A stretch of 64,000 nucleotides of DNA from NCBI RefSeq assembly GCF_014904745.1, contig NZ_JACZCS010000031.1, positions 124,001-188,000 on the forward strand, written 5' to 3'. This DNA is from Oricola nitratireducens (GTDB lineage: Bacteria; Pseudomonadota; Alphaproteobacteria; Rhizobiales; Rhizobiaceae). The notes beneath the pieces were generated by a model. It made no database searches and had not been told where the DNA came from. It worked only from the letters and a program-made list of their open reading frames with translations. Shown here piece after piece: positions 26,003-34,841 of the stretch; position 1 is the stretch's first letter; the number at the start of each line of letters is the position of its first letter. The translations under genes and the position numbers were made by a program.

Positions 26003-26911
26003 ATGGACATGCAGACTTCCCTTCTCGACCGGCTCTTCGACGCCGGCCTGCTGATCGAAACCGGCGTCGACGGCCTCTATGGCCGGTCGGGCGTCTTCGA
26101 GGACGTGATTTCCCGTTTCGAGGGGCTGATCAGCGCCTATGGCGGCGCGGAAGGCGCGGAAATGATCCGCTTTCCGCCCGGCATGAACCGCGCCCATTTC
26201 GAGACAAGCGGCTACATGAAGAGCTTCCCGCAGCTCGCCGGCACGGTGCACTCGTTCTGCGGCTGCGAACTCGACCACATGAACCTGCTCAAATGCATCG
26301 ACGAGGGCGGCGACTGGACCAAAACCCAGGAAGCGACCGACATCGCGCTGACGCCGGCGGCCTGCTACCCGCTCTATCCGACCATCGCCAAACGCGGACC
26401 GCTGCCGCCGGAAGGCGGGCTCTACGACCTGCAGTCCTACTGCTTCCGCCACGAGCCCTCGACCGATCCGGACCGCCAGCAGATGTTCCGCATGCGTGAA
26501 TATGTCCGCATCGGCACGCAGGAGGCCGTCACCGAGTTCCGCCAAACCTGGATGGACCGGGGCGTGAAGATGATGGAGTCGGTCGGCCTCGACGTCGAGA
26601 TCGATGTCGCCAACGATCCGTTCTTCGGCCGCGCCGGCAAGATGCTCGCCAACAACCAGCGCGACCAGAACCTGAAATTCGAATTGCTGATTCCGGTCAA
26701 CTCGGCGGCCAAGCCGACGGCCTGCATGAGCTTCAACTACCATCAGGACGCGTTCGGCGCGAAATGGGGCCTTGCTTTCGCCGGCGGCGAAACCTGCCAC
26801 ACCGCCTGCGTCGGCTGGGGGCTCGAGCGCATCGCGCTGGCGCTGTTCGTGCGCCACGGCCTCGACCCGAAGGCCTGGCCGGCGAACGTCCGCAAGACGC
26901 TGTGGGGCTGA
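26003..26911 (+). CDS. Amino acid:[carrier protein] ligase (class II aaRS homologue)
   Basis: A 302-residue seryl-tRNA-synthetase-like catalytic core without a tRNA-binding arm. Known homologues in Bradyrhizobium and Agrobacterium activate Gly or Ala with ATP and load it on the phosphopantetheine arm of a small carrier protein. Zinc-ligand candidates are Cys121 (PAACYPLYP), Glu166 (RMREYVRIG) and Cys269 ([13 protein letters not shown]); their spacing of 45 and 103 equals what I recall for the Bradyrhizobium enzyme. Motif 2 ([20 protein letters not shown]) and motif 3 ([12 protein letters not shown]) are present. It starts 4 bases after the dehydrogenase gene. Confidence 0.93.
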   Translation: MDMQTSLLDRLFDAGLLIETGVDGLYGRSGVFEDVISRFEGLISAYGGAEGAEMIRFPPGMNRAHFETSGYMKSFPQLAGTVHSFCGCELDHMNLLKCIDEGGDWTKTQEATDIALTPAACYPLYPTIAKRGPLPPEGGLYDLQSYCFRHEPSTDPDRQQMFRMREYVRIGTQEAVTEFRQTWMDRGVKMMESVGLDVEIDVANDPFFGRAGKMLANNQRDQNLKFELLIPVNSAAKPTACMSFNYHQDAFGAKWGLAFAGGETCHTACVGWGLERIALALFVRHGLDPKAWPANVRKTLWG

Positions 26912-26913
26912 GC

Positions 26914-27927
26914 ATGGCAGAACGCGCCGACATTCCGGCCGTCTTTCCGGGACTCGATCCCGAAAATTACGCGCGCCATCCGCTGCATGCGATGACGCGC
27001 GACTGGCCGGAGACCAACTGTTATCTCGACATCTGGATCGAGGTGCTGGCAAGCCTCGGCCTGCCGCCGGAAGCCTGCCTCGCCTATGCTGTGACGCAGG
27101 ATTTCGAGGGCGACCAGTTCACCTTCTTCAAGGTGCCGCTGGAGGATCTGGAAAGCCTGTACGGCATCCGGGTCACGGAACTGGCGATCTACGACCGCGT
27201 CGAGAATCACGTTCGCGAGCAGATCCGGCGCGGCCGGCTGACGCTGGTCGAGATGGACTCGTTCTACCTGCCGGACACGCAGGGCACGGCCTACCGCAAG
27301 GAACACGGCAAGACGACGGTGGCCATCAACCGGCTCGACGTCGAGAACCGGGTGATGGACTATTTCCACAATCTCGGCCTGCACAGGCTGGAGGGCGAGG
27401 ATTTCGACGGCATCTTCCACATGAAAGCGGCCGAAGGCGCGCTGCCGTTCCTGCCCTATACCGAGTTCGTGAAGTTCCCCGAAAAACTGCCGTCGGCGAA
27501 GCAACTGGCGACGGGCGCGGAGGAATTGCTGCGCCATCACCTCGCGCGTCGGCCGGTGAAAAATCCGGTGCGCGCCTTCGCCGAGGTGTTTCCGCGACAG
27601 GTCGAGGCGATCGCCGAACGCCCCTTCGGGTTCTTCCATCTCTACGCGTTCAACACGCTGCGCCAGCTCGGAGCGAATTTCGAACTGTTTTCCAGCCATC
27701 TGGAATGGATGGCCGGAAACGGTTTTTCCGATCTCGCCGCGCGAGTCCAGGACGCGAAGACGATCTCGGAGACCTGCAAGGTCGTGCAGTTCCAGCTGGC
27801 GCGCGCCGTCATGCGCAAGAAATTCGACAAGCTGGGGCCCGCGCTGGAACCCGCCGTCGATGCGTGGGACACGCTGGTGACCGGGCTGGACAAGAGTTTC
27901 GGCAAGGCCGCATCGAAGGCGGCCTGA
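26914..27927 (+). CDS. DUF1839-family protein
   Basis: A 337-residue protein of the DUF1839 family, which to my knowledge has no established activity and is found beside amino acid:[carrier protein] ligases. The first half holds ETNCYLDIWIEVLASLG, a conserved-looking Cys, and DFEGDQFTFFKVPLEDLE; later come LVEMDSFYLPDT and FGFFHLYAFNTLRQLGANFELF. The N-terminal half (NCYLD, then MDSFYLPD) could be a papain-like or BtrH-type transferase fold, which would suit moving an aminoacyl group from the carrier, but this is inference. ATG 26914 lies 2 bases after the ligase stop. Confidence 0.82.
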   Translation: MAERADIPAVFPGLDPENYARHPLHAMTRDWPETNCYLDIWIEVLASLGLPPEACLAYAVTQDFEGDQFTFFKVPLEDLESLYGIRVTELAIYDRVENHVREQIRRGRLTLVEMDSFYLPDTQGTAYRKEHGKTTVAINRLDVENRVMDYFHNLGLHRLEGEDFDGIFHMKAAEGALPFLPYTEFVKFPEKLPSAKQLATGAEELLRHHLARRPVKNPVRAFAEVFPRQVEAIAERPFGFFHLYAFNTLRQLGANFELFSSHLEWMAGNGFSDLAARVQDAKTISETCKVVQFQLARAVMRKKFDKLGPALEPAVDAWDTLVTGLDKSFGKAASKAA

Positions 27928-27955
27928 CCGCGCGAATTTCCGGACAGGACGGGCC

Positions 27956-30442
27956 ATGACACGTCGAATAACGCCATCCGACGCGACCGTCTTGCGGCTC
28001 GACACCGGCTGGCGAATGGCGCTGGGCGATCCCGGCGCCGTCGCCGTCCCAGCCGATCTCGCGTCCCTTTCCGACTGGATAGCCGCGCCCGTTCCGGGCA
28101 CGGCGGCCGGCGCGCTCGCCGACGCTGGCCGGTTCAGCGCCGAAGCGCCCGCGCCGCTGCACGACCGGGACGTCTGGTACGTCGCGGATATCCGCGTCGA
28201 CGAGCCCGGCGATTATCTGCTCGTCCTGGAGGGACTCGCGACGATCGCCGAGGTGTTCTGGGGCGGCGAAAAGGTCCTCGACAGCGACAGCATGTTTCTG
28301 CGCCACGAAGTGGCGGTGAAGGCCGGGACCGGCAACACACTCGCGATCTGCTTCCGCGCGCTCGCGCCGCATCTGGAAAAGAAGGGTCCGCGCGCCCGCT
28401 GGCGGCCGCAACTGGCGGTGTCGCAAGGGCTCCGGCTGGTGCGCACGACGCTGCTCGGCCACATGCCGGGCTGGTGTCCGGAGGTTCACGCGGTCGGCCC
28501 GTGGCGGCCGGTCTCGCTGGTGAAGCAGGATGCATTCGGGCTTGCCGTCGAGACGATGGCGGCGGCGCTCGATACGAATGGTAATGGCATTCTTACGGTT
28601 ACGTTTTCGGTGACGGGAACGGCCGGAGTTCCCGTGCTGCATTGCGCCGGCGAAACGGCGAAGGCGACCGGGCAGGAAGACGGCACCTGGACGGCGGAAT
28701 TGCGCATTCCCGGCGTCGCGCCGTGGTGGCCGCACACGCATGGCGAACCGGTGCTGTACGACGTCCGTCTCGACATCGGCGGAAAGCGTTTCGATCTCGG
28801 AAAGACGGGGTTCCGCCGTATCGAGATCGACCGGAGCGCGGACGGCAAGGGCTTCGGGCTGAAGGTCAACGGCACCGAGGTGTTCTGCCGCGGCGCGGTC
28901 TGGACGAACGCGGATATCGTCCGGCTGCCCGGCGACAAAGAGAGCTACCGGCCATGGCTTGAGCTCGCCGCCGAAGCCGGCATGAACATGCTGCGCGTCG
29001 CCGGCATCACGGTCTATGAAAGCCCGGCCTTCTTCGAACTGTGCGACGAGTTCGGTGTGATGGTCTGGCAGGACTTCCAGTTCGCCAATTACGACTATCC
29101 GGTCGCCGACGAGGCCTTCGCCGCCTCGGTGCGCGAAGAGGCAAGACAATTCCTCGAAGGCAGCGCGGCCAGCCCGTCGCTCGCCGTTCTGTGCGGCGGC
29201 AGCGAGATCTACCAGCAGGGCGCGATGCTCGGCCTGCCGGAAGACCGCTGGAAAGGGCCGCTGACGGAAGACATCCTGCCGGAGATCTGCGCGGCGCTGC
29301 GCCCGGATGTTCCCTATGTCGCCAATTCGCCCTGCGACGGCGCGCAGCCGTTCTCGCCGAACGAGGGCATCGCGCATTATTACGGCGTCGGCGCCTATCG
29401 CCGCCCGCTGGAGGATGCGCGCCGCGCCCATGTGCGTTTCGCCGGCGAATGCCTCGCGTTTTCCAACGTGCCGCAGCAGCGCACGCTCGACGCGCATCTG
29501 CCGGTGATGCCCGTCCACGATCCGCGCTGGAAGGACAGGGTTCCAAGAGACAGGGGCGTCGGCTGGGATTTCGAGGATGTGCGCGACCATTATTTCAAGC
29601 TGCTGCACGATGTCGACCCGATCGACATGCGCTACGGCGACCCGGCGCGTTATCTCGACCTGTCGCGCGCCGTATCCGGGGAGGTGATGGAGGCGACCTA
29701 TGCCGAATGGCGCCGCGCCGCCTCGCCCTGCAAGGGCGCGCTGGTCTTCACTTTTCAGGACCTGCTGCCCGGAGCCGGCTGGGGCGTGATCGACTCGACC
29801 GGCGAACCGAAACCGGCCTGGTACGGGCTGAAACGCGCCTTCCGGCCGCTGCAGGTGATGCTCACCGACGAGGGCAACAACGGGCTTTCGGTCCACGTGA
29901 TCAACGAGACCGAAGCGCAAAGGGACGTCGTGGCGACGCTTTCCTGCCTGCGCGACGGCGCGACGCCGGTCGTCTCCGGGCGCCGGGAGCTTTCGTTGGC
30001 GCCGCGGGCAAATGAAGAGATCGCCGCGACAGATCTTTTCGGTGCGTTTTTCGATACGACTTATGCCTACCGGTTCGGCCCGCCCGCCCACGACGTCACG
30101 GTGGCGCGGTTGCTCGACGCGGAAACGGGCGCCGTTCTGGCGGACGCCTATCACTTCCCGCTCGGTTATCCGAAGGGACGCGCGCCGCTGGCGCTCGAAG
30201 TGGAGATCGGGCAGGACAGCGAAGGCGACTGGCGGCTGAAACTGACCGCAGACCGCTTTGCCCAGTCGATCCATATCGAAGACGACAATTTCCGCGCCGG
30301 GGACGACTGGTTCCATCTGGCGCCGGGCGCGGAGAAGATCGTGCGGATGATCCGGCGGGATGGCGCAGATCAACAGGTCGCGCCGAACGGCACGGTCATG
30401 GCGCTTAATGCAACGGGCCGGATCGCGTACAAGAATGACTGA
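27956..30442 (+). CDS. Glycoside hydrolase family 2 protein (beta-mannosidase-like)
   Basis: An 828-residue enzyme with the GH2 layout: an N-terminal sugar-binding jelly roll (DVWYVADIRV, LVLEGLATIAEVFWGGEKV), immunoglobulin-like domains, a TIM barrel beginning GLKVNGTEVFCRGAVWT, and C-terminal beta domains. The acid/base candidate is Glu417 in LCGGSEIYQQ and the nucleophile candidate Glu498 in FAGECLAFSN, both unusual forms of the family motifs. No signal peptide is seen, so it is probably cytoplasmic. It follows the DUF1839 gene by 28 bases. It may trim or remodel a glycoconjugate made by this cluster. Confidence 0.82.
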   Translation: MTRRITPSDATVLRLDTGWRMALGDPGAVAVPADLASLSDWIAAPVPGTAAGALADAGRFSAEAPAPLHDRDVWYVADIRVDEPGDYLLVLEGLATIAEVFWGGEKVLDSDSMFLRHEVAVKAGTGNTLAICFRALAPHLEKKGPRARWRPQLAVSQGLRLVRTTLLGHMPGWCPEVHAVGPWRPVSLVKQDAFGLAVETMAAALDTNGNGILTVTFSVTGTAGVPVLHCAGETAKATGQEDGTWTAELRIPGVAPWWPHTHGEPVLYDVRLDIGGKRFDLGKTGFRRIEIDRSADGKGFGLKVNGTEVFCRGAVWTNADIVRLPGDKESYRPWLELAAEAGMNMLRVAGITVYESPAFFELCDEFGVMVWQDFQFANYDYPVADEAFAASVREEARQFLEGSAASPSLAVLCGGSEIYQQGAMLGLPEDRWKGPLTEDILPEICAALRPDVPYVANSPCDGAQPFSPNEGIAHYYGVGAYRRPLEDARRAHVRFAGECLAFSNVPQQRTLDAHLPVMPVHDPRWKDRVPRDRGVGWDFEDVRDHYFKLLHDVDPIDMRYGDPARYLDLSRAVSGEVMEATYAEWRRAASPCKGALVFTFQDLLPGAGWGVIDSTGEPKPAWYGLKRAFRPLQVMLTDEGNNGLSVHVINETEAQRDVVATLSCLRDGATPVVSGRRELSLAPRANEEIAATDLFGAFFDTTYAYRFGPPAHDVTVARLLDAETGAVLADAYHFPLGYPKGRAPLALEVEIGQDSEGDWRLKLTADRFAQSIHIEDDNFRAGDDWFHLAPGAEKIVRMIRRDGADQQVAPNGTVMALNATGRIAYKND

Positions 30443-31529
30443 CAGCGAAACACGGGAACACATGATGACGGCTCGTTCGGGCAAGGTGCAGCATCCGGTC
30501 ACGATGCAGATCAATACCTATCCGCTCGACCTGCCGCACCTGCCGCACAGCCTCGCGCACCAGATGCGCACATTCGGCGGCCAGGTGGACCGGACGATCG
30601 TCACCGTCGACGTGCGCGCGCCGCAATCGGGACGCTACAAGGGCGATACGAAGGGCGACCGGTATGCCGAGAGCCTGAAAAAGGTCCGCCAGCTCTATCG
30701 CGAATTCGAGGCCAAATACGACAATCTGTCGTTCGAGGAAGTCGATTACGGCGCGGACGCCAAGTCGGCGGTATCCCGATACTTTTTCGGTCGCGATTCC
30801 ATTCCCGACAAGGCCTGGGACGGCGGCCCGTTCTATTGCTATTTCCAGGGCCTGAAATCCGCCGGCGACGGCTATGTCCTGCACATGGACGCCGACATGC
30901 TCTATGGCGGGCAGAGCCAGACATGGATCGCGGAAGGGATCGACCTGCTGCAGCGCCGCGAAGACCTGCTGTTCGTCAGCCCGCTCGCCGGGCCGCCACA
31001 TCCCGACGGGCTGAAAGGCGCGCATGTGAACGCGTCGCACGCCTTCAGAGCGGAGACGATCGGCGATCGCCCGGCCTACCGGTTCAGGACGGTGAGCACG
31101 CGGATTTTCCTGATGGACATGGCGCGGTTCAAGGCCAGGATCGGCTCCCTCCCCCTCGACCCGCCGGCTTTCAGCCAGCGGCTGCGCGGCTTCCTGCTCG
31201 GCAATCCGATCGAGGCGCTGAGCGCGGAATGGGTGCTCAGCAATGCACTGGAGGCCAACGGACTGGGGAACATGCATTTCCGGGGGTCGGGCGCCGGCAT
31301 GTATTCGCTGCATCCGCCGCTCCATTTCCCGGCGTTCCACGACGCGCTGCCGGACATCATCGCCCGGATCGAGCGCGACGACATTCCGGACGAGCAACGC
31401 GGCGACTACGACATCAACAATTCGATGTTCGACCTGTCGTCCGCCCGGCAGCAGCATGTCTGGCACCGGCGCGCGCGGCGGCGACTGAAGGACGCCGTGG
31501 CCTACTGGACGGGCCGCGTCCACGCCTGA
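30435..31529 (+). CDS. Glycosyltransferase-like protein (GT-A fold, DxD motif)
   Basis: A 364-residue cytoplasmic protein. An N-terminal nucleotide-sugar domain (MQINTYPLDLPH, then TIVTVDVRAPQSG) leads to LHMDADMLYGG near residue ~153, a DxD-type metal site. FRGSGAGMYSLHPP is a later conserved-looking stretch. ATG 30435 overlaps the end of the GH2 gene by 8 bases, so the two are coupled; ATG 30462 is an alternative. It ends 5 bases from the convergent flippase gene. It links the carrier-protein cluster to the polysaccharide region; donor and acceptor are unknown. Confidence 0.7.
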   Translation: MTDSETREHMMTARSGKVQHPVTMQINTYPLDLPHLPHSLAHQMRTFGGQVDRTIVTVDVRAPQSGRYKGDTKGDRYAESLKKVRQLYREFEAKYDNLSFEEVDYGADAKSAVSRYFFGRDSIPDKAWDGGPFYCYFQGLKSAGDGYVLHMDADMLYGGQSQTWIAEGIDLLQRREDLLFVSPLAGPPHPDGLKGAHVNASHAFRAETIGDRPAYRFRTVSTRIFLMDMARFKARIGSLPLDPPAFSQRLRGFLLGNPIEALSAEWVLSNALEANGLGNMHFRGSGAGMYSLHPPLHFPAFHDALPDIIARIERDDIPDEQRGDYDINNSMFDLSSARQQHVWHRRARRRLKDAVAYWTGRVHA

Positions 31530-31534
31530 GGCGA

Positions 31535-32824
31535 TTACGGGTTCTTTTTCCTGCGGCCGATGATCGCCCAGGTCGTGAACACGATGGCGATCTGCAGCCC
31601 CATCCGCGAGGCGACGGCGCCTTCGAGCCCGCCATAGACGCAACCGGCCCAGACCACGCCGACAATCGCGAAGTTGGACAGGAAAATCAGCACAACGCGG
31701 GTTCCCTGCATGCCGATCGAACGCATGATGTCGGCGCCGATGCCGGCAGCACCGAGCAGCAGCGGGTAGATCGCGAGCATCCGGATCAGTCCGACGGATT
31801 CTTGGTACTCGCTGCCGATCAGCAGCGGCACGTAGCCGGCGACGAAAAAGACGAAAACGCCGACGAGAACACCGATGCCGAGGATGAACGGCATGACGCG
31901 GATACCGAAGGCGATGCCGTGTTCGGCGCCCTTGTCGGCGTGGCGAAAGTAACGGGTGTAGGTCGCGTAGAGCACCGCCCTGACCGGGGCCGTGGCGGCG
32001 TCGATGATGCGAAAGGCGGCGGTATAAAGACCGGCATGCTCGGCGCCAAGCGCCTGTACGATCACCGGCTTGTCCATGTCGCGCAAGCCGGAAACCGACG
32101 CGAATTCGAGGCTGAAGAGAAGGCCCAGCTTGAAGTCGAAGCCGGTGAAGACGAATTTGGGCCGTCCGAAATCCCTGAGCACCATGGTCATGGTAACGAG
32201 TGCCGCGAACGCGCTGGCGGTCAGATACGCCATGGCCCACATGTCTATAGTGACGATGTCGAACGACAGGAACAGCGCCAATATCGCCACCAGTCGCAGG
32301 ATCAGGCTGCCATTGTCGATCAGGAACTGCTTCCCCGCCCGGTCGTGCGCCATGTAGGACGCCGAGCCCAGGAAGGTGATCTTGCGAAAAGCGCATTCGG
32401 CGACGATCAGGGCCAGGATGCCCCACGCGCTGAGATTCGTCGTTTCGAGAAAATACAGGACGAAGAACGCGAAGGCGATCGCCGGAAGCAGCGTGGCGCC
32501 GATGAGCACCAGCGCCCGGCCGAAATATTCGGCGAACTGGTCGCGGTTGACCGCCACGCGCTGGATGAGCAGGTGATCGCTGCCCCAGCCGACGAACACG
32601 CTGACCATGAGCGCGACGGCGGAAACGCTTGCGAAAATGCCGTAGCCGCCCGGGCCGAGCGCGCGGCTGATCAGCGCGAAGAAGCCGAACTGGGTGAAAA
32701 TCTGCAGCGAGAAATTCATCCCGTAATAGATGGTATTGCGCACCAGCGGCGAGCGGTGGAGGCGTTTCGCGTTGCCTGCGAGATCCGCAAGAACGGTGCC
32801 GCGCTTCCCCTCGTCGTTGCCCAT
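31535..32824 (-). CDS. Wzx-type polysaccharide flippase
   Basis: A 429-residue inner-membrane protein with about 12 hydrophobic segments of the MOP flippase superfamily. The N-terminal RNTIYYGMNFSLQIFTQFGFFALISRALGPGGYGIFA is the usual first helix pair with its GxxGYG loop. Wzx proteins flip undecaprenyl-linked repeat units to the periplasm. It is transcribed away from the deacetylase gene and lies at the edge of the polysaccharide region. Confidence 0.88.
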   Translation of the reverse strand: MGNDEGKRGTVLADLAGNAKRLHRSPLVRNTIYYGMNFSLQIFTQFGFFALISRALGPGGYGIFASVSAVALMVSVFVGWGSDHLLIQRVAVNRDQFAEYFGRALVLIGATLLPAIAFAFFVLYFLETTNLSAWGILALIVAECAFRKITFLGSASYMAHDRAGKQFLIDNGSLILRLVAILALFLSFDIVTIDMWAMAYLTASAFAALVTMTMVLRDFGRPKFVFTGFDFKLGLLFSLEFASVSGLRDMDKPVIVQALGAEHAGLYTAAFRIIDAATAPVRAVLYATYTRYFRHADKGAEHGIAFGIRVMPFILGIGVLVGVFVFFVAGYVPLLIGSEYQESVGLIRMLAIYPLLLGAAGIGADIMRSIGMQGTRVVLIFLSNFAIVGVVWAGCVYGGLEGAVASRMGLQIAIVFTTWAIIGRRKKNP

Positions 32825-33068
32825 TTGCCGTACCGCGTCTTGCGGGCATCGCCGGTCCGCCGGAATGCGGAGAAAGCCAGCCCGATTGAGAGAGTGTCCA
32901 TCCGGGCCGCATCGGCGTTGACGAACGCAATCGATACGGCCAGCCCGCGGCCATCATTAGGGAGCAGCGGTTAATATTCCGAATCCGCCGTATTCGCGCT
33001 TGCGGCTAACCCGCTGTTGATTTTCCCGTGCCATGATCGCCGCAACTTTTTCTCGGAATAGGCGGACC
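32825..33068. other. Divergent promoter region
   Basis: This 244-base gap separates the divergent flippase and deacetylase genes. Bases ~32955-33060 are AT-richer (TTAATATTCCG, then AACTTTTTCTCGG) and probably hold promoters. No coding region, repeat or recognisable operator is seen. Confidence 0.5.
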
Positions 33069-33749
33069 ATGCTGGCCCGGACCCTCGTTCTCACCTTCCA
33101 CGGCATCGGCGACCCGATCGTGCCGCTCGCGCCCGGGGAAGGCCGCTATTTCATCACGGCGGAGACCTGGCGGCGGACGATTGGCGCGCTTGCCGGCCTC
33201 GAAGCCGCGCACAATGTGCGCATCCGCGTCACCTTCGACGACGGCAACCTGTCCGATTACGCCGCCGGCCTGCCGGCGCTGGCCGAAGCCGGGCGCGACG
33301 CGAGTTTCTTCGTGCTTGCCGGCCGGATCGGCAAAAAGGGCTATCTCTCCGGGGAACAGATCCGCGCCATGATCGCCGCCGGCATGCGTATCGGAAGCCA
33401 TGGCTGGGACCATGTCGACTGGCGCAAGCTGGATGAAGCCGGGCGAAAGCGCGAACTGCATGACGCGCGTCGGCGGATCGAGGACGAGGCGGGCGTGCCG
33501 GTCACCGAAGCGGCGATCCCTTTCGGGGCCTTCGACAAGGACGTTCTGCGCCACCTGAAGGAGGCCGGTTACAGCCGCGTCTACACCAGCACCATGGGCA
33601 TGTCCTATGACAGCGCCTGGTTTTGTCCGCGCTGGTCAGTCACCGAAAGCTTCGATCCCGACCGCGATATCGCGCCGCGATTGGGTTTGCGGCAGATCCT
33701 GCGCGGCACCGCCTATGCGCCCTTGCGGCGTCTGCGCTACCGGATCTAG
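33069..33749 (+). CDS. Polysaccharide deacetylase-family protein
   Basis: A 226-residue protein of the NodB/CE4 fold. LTFHGIG at the start, TFDDGN at residues 55-60 (metal and base aspartates) and SHGWDH at 110-115 (two metal-binding His) are all present. No signal peptide is seen, which suggests it acts on a lipid-linked or cytoplasmic precursor. Members remove acetyl groups from amino sugars or polymers. ATG 33069 is chosen to match the family start. Its stop codon overlaps that of the convergent GT2 gene. Confidence 0.85.
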   Translation: MLARTLVLTFHGIGDPIVPLAPGEGRYFITAETWRRTIGALAGLEAAHNVRIRVTFDDGNLSDYAAGLPALAEAGRDASFFVLAGRIGKKGYLSGEQIRAMIAAGMRIGSHGWDHVDWRKLDEAGRKRELHDARRRIEDEAGVPVTEAAIPFGAFDKDVLRHLKEAGYSRVYTSTMGMSYDSAWFCPRWSVTESFDPDRDIAPRLGLRQILRGTAYAPLRRLRYRI

Positions 33750-34672
33750 TCAGCCCGCCGGTAGAGTTCCGCCAGCGGCAGGCCGAAGACGGCGCGCAGC
33801 TTGCCGTAGTTCAGCGCGAGCTTGTGCCGCATGCGGAAATGGGCGGCGCGGTCAAACGGCATGAAGACCAGCGCCAGAAAGGCCGCGGCCGCGCATTTCG
33901 CCGCGGCGTCGAGCGCGAACAGACCCCGCCAGGCGAAGCCCGGATTGTCGGCCCTGCGCGCGATCGCATAGGACTGCCCCGACCTGACCGCCCGGCGAAG
34001 TATGTAGGACGGTTTCAGGCGCTCGGGCGGAACATGTTCATGCGCCATCGCGTCGTCGCAGACGACGATGACCGCGCCGTTGGAGGCCGCTTGCGCGAAG
34101 AAGGCAGTGTCCTCGCCGCCCGTGACGCCGAGTGCGGGATCGAAGCGCAGACCGAGTCCGCGGATCAGATCCATCCTAGCCAGCGTGTTGCCCCCGCGTC
34201 CCGTCATGAGGCGTTTTCCGCGATGACCCCAATCGTGGTGCAGCAAATTGGCCCTGACGAGCCATTCCGGCGCATCGTCCGGATAGGCGGGATGAACCGG
34301 CCCGATCACGACATCGGCGGCATATTCGCGCTGGCAGACGAACAGACGCTCGAGCCAGTCCGGCTCGACCCATTCGTCGTCATCCACGAAGACGATCCAG
34401 TCGCCCGCCACCGCGTCGAGAAGCGCGTTGCGCGCGGTGGAGATATTGCCCGACGCGACGGCCAGGCAGGTGACCGGCAAGCCGTCGAGGTCGAGGCTTT
34501 CGACGAGCCTCGTCGCGGCGCCGTCGGGAGAATCGTCGGCGACCACGACCGAAACGGCGGCCGCTTGCGACGTCGTCACTTTCGCAAGCGAGCGCAGCGT
34601 GTCGGCGAGCGACGGGCGGCCGATGCTGGCGATCGCAATCGAAACGGCATCCATCTTCGCCAGCTTCTCCAT
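33746..34672 (-). CDS. Family 2 glycosyltransferase
   Basis: A 308-residue GT-A glycosyltransferase. SIAIASIGRPSLADTLRSL is the N-terminal nucleotide-binding segment, VVVADDSPDG the first Asp pair, and VFVDDDEWVEP the DxD metal site. GVTGGEDTAFFAQA supplies the catalytic-base region. A hydrophobic stretch near residues ~255-275 may anchor it to the membrane. ATG 34672 has GAGAAA upstream; ATG 34654 is possible. It probably adds one sugar of the polysaccharide repeat. Confidence 0.88.
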   Translation of the reverse strand: MEKLAKMDAVSIAIASIGRPSLADTLRSLAKVTTSQAAAVSVVVADDSPDGAATRLVESLDLDGLPVTCLAVASGNISTARNALLDAVAGDWIVFVDDDEWVEPDWLERLFVCQREYAADVVIGPVHPAYPDDAPEWLVRANLLHHDWGHRGKRLMTGRGGNTLARMDLIRGLGLRFDPALGVTGGEDTAFFAQAASNGAVIVVCDDAMAHEHVPPERLKPSYILRRAVRSGQSYAIARRADNPGFAWRGLFALDAAAKCAAAAFLALVFMPFDRAAHFRMRHKLALNYGKLRAVFGLPLAELYRRAD

Positions 34673-34841
34673 GCAGTTTCTCTCCGGGTTCCGGGGCGGT
34701 CGAACCGGGCCGCACTATGCCCGAACGATCTTTGAAGCATCGTTAAAGGACGGCTAGGAAGTTTGTGTTGAGATGGTCCCTTGCACGGGCGCCCGCGTGG
34801 CCGTGCCTATCGCGCTGCCTTGAGAGATCACCGCCGAACAG

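Noticed and set aside
27809-30514. A ~900-codon open frame antisense to the GH2 gene
   Set aside because: The composition is Arg/His/Asp-rich as expected for a GC-rich shadow frame; the sense strand encodes a coherent GH2 enzyme.
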